Origin: Pannonibacter tanglangensis
Lineage (GTDB): Bacteria > Pseudomonadota > Alphaproteobacteria > Rhizobiales > Stappiaceae
NCBI RefSeq assembly: GCF_009915685.1
Contig: NZ_JAABLP010000003.1
DNA length: 64,000 nucleotides
Reading direction: 5' to 3' (one strand)
Numbering within the stretch: the stretch's first letter is position 1; each line of letters starts with the position of its first letter. Positions 60,981 through 64,000 of the stretch are shown here, piece by piece. The notes below the pieces were generated by a model. That model was not told where the DNA came from, did not search any database, and was given only the letters and a program-made list of their open reading frames with translations. The position numbers and the translations under genes were made by a program.

Positions 60981-62573
60981 TTACTCGGCGGCGGCCGGGG
61001 TGACCATGGCCGGGACCGGGTCCTGATAGGTCAGGATCGGCGCACGGGCGGCACGGGTCTCGTCGAGGCGGCGGCGCGGGGCGAGGTACGGCGCGCCGGT
61101 GAAGCGCTCGGTCTCGCCGCGCTTGGCCGACATGACGAGGTCACGCAGCGTGGCGACGAACAGGTCGAGGGCCGCCCGGCTTTCGGACTCGGTCGGCTCG
61201 ATCAGCATCGCGCCATGCACCACCAGCGGGAAGTACATGGTCATCGGGTGATAGCCCTCGTCGATCATCGCCTTGGCGAAGTCGAGCGTGGTGACGCCGG
61301 TGTCCTTCAGGAAGCTGTCGTCGAACAGCACTTCGTGCATGCAGGGGCGCACGCCGAACGGCAGGGTCATCAGGTCCTGCAGGCCGACGCGGACATAGTT
61401 CGCGTTCAGCACCGCGTCTTCCGACGCCTGGCGCAGGCCGTCCGAGCCGTGGCTCAGCATGTAGGCCAGCGCGCGCACGAACATGCCCATCTGGCCGTGG
61501 AAGGCGGTCATGCGGCCAAACGGCTTCTCGCCGTCCTTGAGACCGGCTTCCGTCTCGACCATTTCCAGACCCGAGGCCGACTTGCGCACGAAGGGCAGCG
61601 GGGCGAACGGGGCGAGACGGTCCGACAGGACCACCGGACCGGAGCCCGGGCCACCGCCGCCATGCGGGGTGGAGAAGGTCTTGTGCAGGTTGATGTGCAT
61701 CGCGTCGATGCCGAGATCCCCCGGACGGGCCTTGCCGACGATGGCGTTGAAGTTGGCGCCGTCGCAGTAGAAATAGGCGTTGGCCTCGTGGATCGCGGCG
61801 GCGATTTCCATGATGTCGCGCTCGAACAGCCCGCAGGTGTTCGGGTTGGTCAGCATGATCGCGGCGATGTTGCCGGCGTTGTCGGCAATGGCCTTCTTCA
61901 CCGAGGCAAGATCGACGGTGCCGTCTTCCTTGGCGTCGATGGTGACGACCTTGAAGCCGAGCAGCGCGGCCGTGGCCGGGTTGGTGCCATGGGCGCTTTC
62001 GGGAACCAGCACGATCTTCGGATCACGGCCGGCGGCGATATGCGCGGCCTTGATCGCCATCATGCCGCACTGTTCGCCATGCGCGCCGGCCTTCGGGCTC
62101 ATGGCGACGGCGGAGGTGCCGGTCAGTTCCATCAGCCAGTCGCCCAGCTCCGAGATCAGCTCGACGGCACCCTTGACGGTGGACAGCGGCTGCAGCGGGT
62201 GGATGTCACCGAAGCCCGGCACGCGCGCCATCTTCTCGTTGAGGCGCGGGTTGTGCTTCATGGTGCAGGAGCCGAGCGGATAGAGCCCCGCATCGATGGC
62301 GTAGTTGTTGCGCGACAGGCGCACGTAGTGACGCATCGTCTCCGGCTCGGACAGGCCCGGCAGGCCGATGCCCGACTTGCGCGCATGGGCGCCAAGCTCG
62401 GCCTCGAAGGCTTCCGGCTCGTCCAGATCGACGCCGGTCACATCCAGGCGGCCGATCTCGAACAGCAGCGGCTCTTCCATGTCGAGCGCGCGGTTGCCGG
62501 TGAAGGTCTTGGGACGGAATGCGGACCCGGCATCGCCGGCGGCCGTCGGACGGCCCTGGGTGTTCATGCTCAT
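60981..62573 (-). CDS. gcvPB: glycine dehydrogenase (decarboxylating) subunit 2
   Basis: The product has 530 residues. GLYPLGSCTMKHNPRLNE and the PLP-lysine segment NLHKTFSTPHGGGGPG (K298) mark it as the B subunit of the split P-protein. With GcvPA it decarboxylates glycine and passes the aminomethyl group to the H-protein. Its start codon overlaps the stop of the low-GC orf109 in ATGA. Confidence 0.97.
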   Translation of the reverse strand: MSMNTQGRPTAAGDAGSAFRPKTFTGNRALDMEEPLLFEIGRLDVTGVDLDEPEAFEAELGAHARKSGIGLPGLSEPETMRHYVRLSRNNYAIDAGLYPLGSCTMKHNPRLNEKMARVPGFGDIHPLQPLSTVKGAVELISELGDWLMELTGTSAVAMSPKAGAHGEQCGMMAIKAAHIAAGRDPKIVLVPESAHGTNPATAALLGFKVVTIDAKEDGTVDLASVKKAIADNAGNIAAIMLTNPNTCGLFERDIMEIAAAIHEANAYFYCDGANFNAIVGKARPGDLGIDAMHINLHKTFSTPHGGGGPGSGPVVLSDRLAPFAPLPFVRKSASGLEMVETEAGLKDGEKPFGRMTAFHGQMGMFVRALAYMLSHGSDGLRQASEDAVLNANYVRVGLQDLMTLPFGVRPCMHEVLFDDSFLKDTGVTTLDFAKAMIDEGYHPMTMYFPLVVHGAMLIEPTESESRAALDLFVATLRDLVMSAKRGETERFTGAPYLAPRRRLDETRAARAPILTYQDPVPAMVTPAAAE

Positions 62574-62899
62574 GCCAAAGCCCCCCTCTTCTCGTGATAA
62601 ACTCGCAAGAAACCTAAGAAGAAATCCGCGTATGCACTTGTAATTCTCTCAAGAGAGCTCTTCTTTACGTTATAAAAATTCACCCCAGTATACTGATCTA
62701 TTTTCCTGTATTTTTCGAACAATTTTTTAAACTCAAGGTATTCAGCCTTGCACTCCTCAGGAATATTTTCATCCCGAAGATGAATAAGCTGATCCTTATA
62801 GGCAATTGCGATAGCTTCTCGATGATCATAACGCGGCGAAAGCATCAATCGCATTGCTTCTGAGCATTTCTCGTAGCAGTAGATCCAATGAAAGCTCAT
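62570..62899 (-). CDS. low-GC ORFan inserted between gcvPA and gcvPB
   Basis: The product has 109 residues, rich in Lys, Glu, Tyr and Phe, apparently helical and soluble, ending LGFLRVYHEKRGALA. I recognise no family. A hand count gives 91 G/C of 240 bases (38%) in 62641-62880 against about two thirds nearby. Both ends overlap the gcv genes by four bases (ATGA): its start with the gcvPA stop and its stop with the gcvPB start. It therefore looks like a foreign gene fitted exactly into the operon and translated with it. Confidence 0.75.
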   Translation of the reverse strand: MSFHWIYCYEKCSEAMRLMLSPRYDHREAIAIAYKDQLIHLRDENIPEECKAEYLEFKKLFEKYRKIDQYTGVNFYNVKKSSLERITSAYADFFLGFLRVYHEKRGALA

Positions 62900-64000
62900 G
62901 CCAGCACCTCCTTGAGGGCGGCTGCAAAGGCAGCCCGGTCTTCGTCGGTGTTGATTTCGGTCGAGGCGACCACGAGAAGGTTGGCAAGGTCCGCCTTGCC
63001 CGGCTCGAGGCGCGACACCGGCAGGCCGGCGATGATGCCACGGGCCGCAAGCGCCTCGACGACGTCATGCGCCGGCTTCGGCAGCCTGACGGTGAACTCG
63101 TTGAAATAGGCCTTGTTGAGGACTTCGACGCCGGCAATGGCCGAGAGCTGCTTTTTCAGCTTCACCGCATTGGCGTGGTTGATCCGGGCCAGACGCGTCA
63201 GGCCGGCTTCGCCGAGCAGCGTCATGTGGATCGTGAAGGCCAGCGCGCAGAGGCCGGAGTTGGTGCAGATGTTCGACGTCGCCTTCTCGCGGCGGATGTG
63301 CTGCTCGCGGGTGGAGAGGGTGAGCACGAAGCCGCGCTTGCCTTCCGCATCCACGGTCTCGCCGCACAGACGCCCCGGCATCTGCCGCATGTACTTCTGC
63401 TTCGTGGCGAAGAGGCCGACGTAGGGACCGCCGAAGTTGAGGCCGTTGCCGATGGACTGGCCTTCGCCGACGACGATGTCCGCGCCTTGCGCCCCCGGCG
63501 ACTCGATCAGGCCGAGCGAGACGACTTCCGTGAAGACGGCGATCAGCAGCGCGCCATGGGCCTGCGCCTTTTCGGCAATCGGCTTCAGGTCGATGATCTG
63601 GCCGTAGAAGGACGGCGACTGCACGACGACGCAGGAGGTCTCGCCATCGATGGCGGCGAGGATGTCCTCGGTGCCCATCGGGTCGGCCGGCAGGGACACG
63701 ACCTTGTCGCCGGAGAGGTTCGACAGGCCCTCGACCACGGCGCGGTACTGAGGATGCAGGCCGCCGGAGATCACCGCCTTGTTGCGGCGGGTGACGCGGT
63801 GGGCCATCAGCACGGCCTCGCCGGTGCCGGTCGAGCCGTCATACATGGAGGCGTTGGCGACTTCCATGCCGGTGAGGCGGGCAACCTGGGTCTGGAACTC
63901 GAACAGGTACTGCAGCGTGCCCTGCGTGATTTCCGGCTGATACGGCGTGTAGGAGGTCAGGAACTCCGAGCGCTGGATCAGGTGATCGACGGTTGCCGGC
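62896..64000 (-). CDS. gcvPA: glycine dehydrogenase (decarboxylating) subunit 1 (N-terminus outside window)
   Basis: The frame runs from its stop at 62896 through base 64000 without a start, so the N-terminus lies beyond the window. The visible 367 or so residues include LTSYTPYQPEITQGTLQYLF, ARLTGMEVANASMYDGSTG and GEGQSIGNGLNFGGPYVG, typical of the A subunit of the split P-protein. It is followed directly by the low-GC orf109 and gcvPB on the same strand. Confidence 0.96.
   Translation of the reverse strand, partial: PATVDHLIQRSEFLTSYTPYQPEITQGTLQYLFEFQTQVARLTGMEVANASMYDGSTGTGEAVLMAHRVTRRNKAVISGGLHPQYRAVVEGLSNLSGDKVVSLPADPMGTEDILAAIDGETSCVVVQSPSFYGQIIDLKPIAEKAQAHGALLIAVFTEVVSLGLIESPGAQGADIVVGEGQSIGNGLNFGGPYVGLFATKQKYMRQMPGRLCGETVDAEGKRGFVLTLSTREQHIRREKATSNICTNSGLCALAFTIHMTLLGEAGLTRLARINHANAVKLKKQLSAIAGVEVLNKAYFNEFTVRLPKPAHDVVEALAARGIIAGLPVSRLEPGKADLANLLVVASTEINTDEDRAAFAAALKEVLA

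Noticed and set aside
1..64000. tRNA, rRNA, prophage, insertion sequence or CRISPR array
   Set aside because: Reading through the window, I saw no tRNA-like cloverleaf ends, no rRNA words, no transposase, integrase or phage structural gene, and no spaced repeats.

Overview
The window is GC-rich (roughly two thirds G+C) chromosomal DNA from an alphaproteobacterium. It is most likely a member of the Hyphomicrobiales (Rhizobiales), in or near the Stappiaceae; the order is a confident inference and the family a guess. The grounds are: the ccrM cell-cycle DNA methylase; the split F0 gene order atpI-atpB-atpE-atpF'-atpF; the mutY / DUF721 / dsbA / smc block; a NadQ-type regulator together with nadABC; an Irr-type iron box before bfr; and a CTTGAC-type -35 element before atpI. 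Nearly all of it is core genome. I see no prophage, no insertion sequence, no CRISPR array and no tRNA or rRNA gene.

Layout. 0-4 kb: an HD hydrolase, a tyrosine-phosphatase-like protein, nadQ and a secreted cell wall hydrolase. 4-12 kb: glyS and glyQ, separated by a GGDEF/EAL protein and a lemA-DUF2207 pair. 12-14 kb: a TPP riboswitch driving thiM-thiE. 14-17 kb, minus strand: a small membrane protein, an S49 peptidase, a PilZ protein and a uracil-DNA glycosylase. 17-21 kb: ETF-ubiquinone oxidoreductase behind a LiuR-like box, then a soluble triple-PAS chemoreceptor. 21-27 kb: an MFS transporter, then nadA-nadB-nadC behind a perfect palindrome, then a HupE/UreJ protein. 27-32 kb: a DEAD-box helicase, chorismate mutase, an unknown secreted protein, and a PA0069-type radical SAM protein coupled to a ribbon-helix-helix protein. 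32-39 kb: an AraC regulator facing a cupin and a flavin monooxygenase, then moaB, an aminotransferase and a ceramidase-like membrane protein. 39-45 kb: maeB, rnhB and the F0 operon. 45-57 kb: smc, dsbA, the DUF721 gene, mutY, a 2OG-Fe oxygenase, bfr, amn and ccrM. 57-64 kb: an unknown 261-residue protein, tyrS, two further small genes and the glycine decarboxylase genes gcvPA/gcvPB.

Regulatory logic is unusually readable here. The nadQ product probably binds the palindrome in front of nadABC, so regulator and target lie 20 kb apart in one window. Iron controls bfr through an Irr box. A LiuR-like box precedes the ETF-QO gene. CtrA-like words precede ccrM and the chemoreceptor.

The two most novel items are these. 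(1) The tyrS leader has a possible leaderless 18-codon peptide with two consecutive Tyr codons, a long interrupted hairpin, and a second hairpin that buries the tyrS ribosome binding site. (2) A 38% GC, 109-codon ORFan sits between gcvPA and gcvPB and is joined to both by 4-base ATGA overlaps. Also notable are a low-GC patch inside glyS, a clamp-binding-like C-terminus on the radical SAM protein, and several families of intergenic palindromes, one of them MITE-like.
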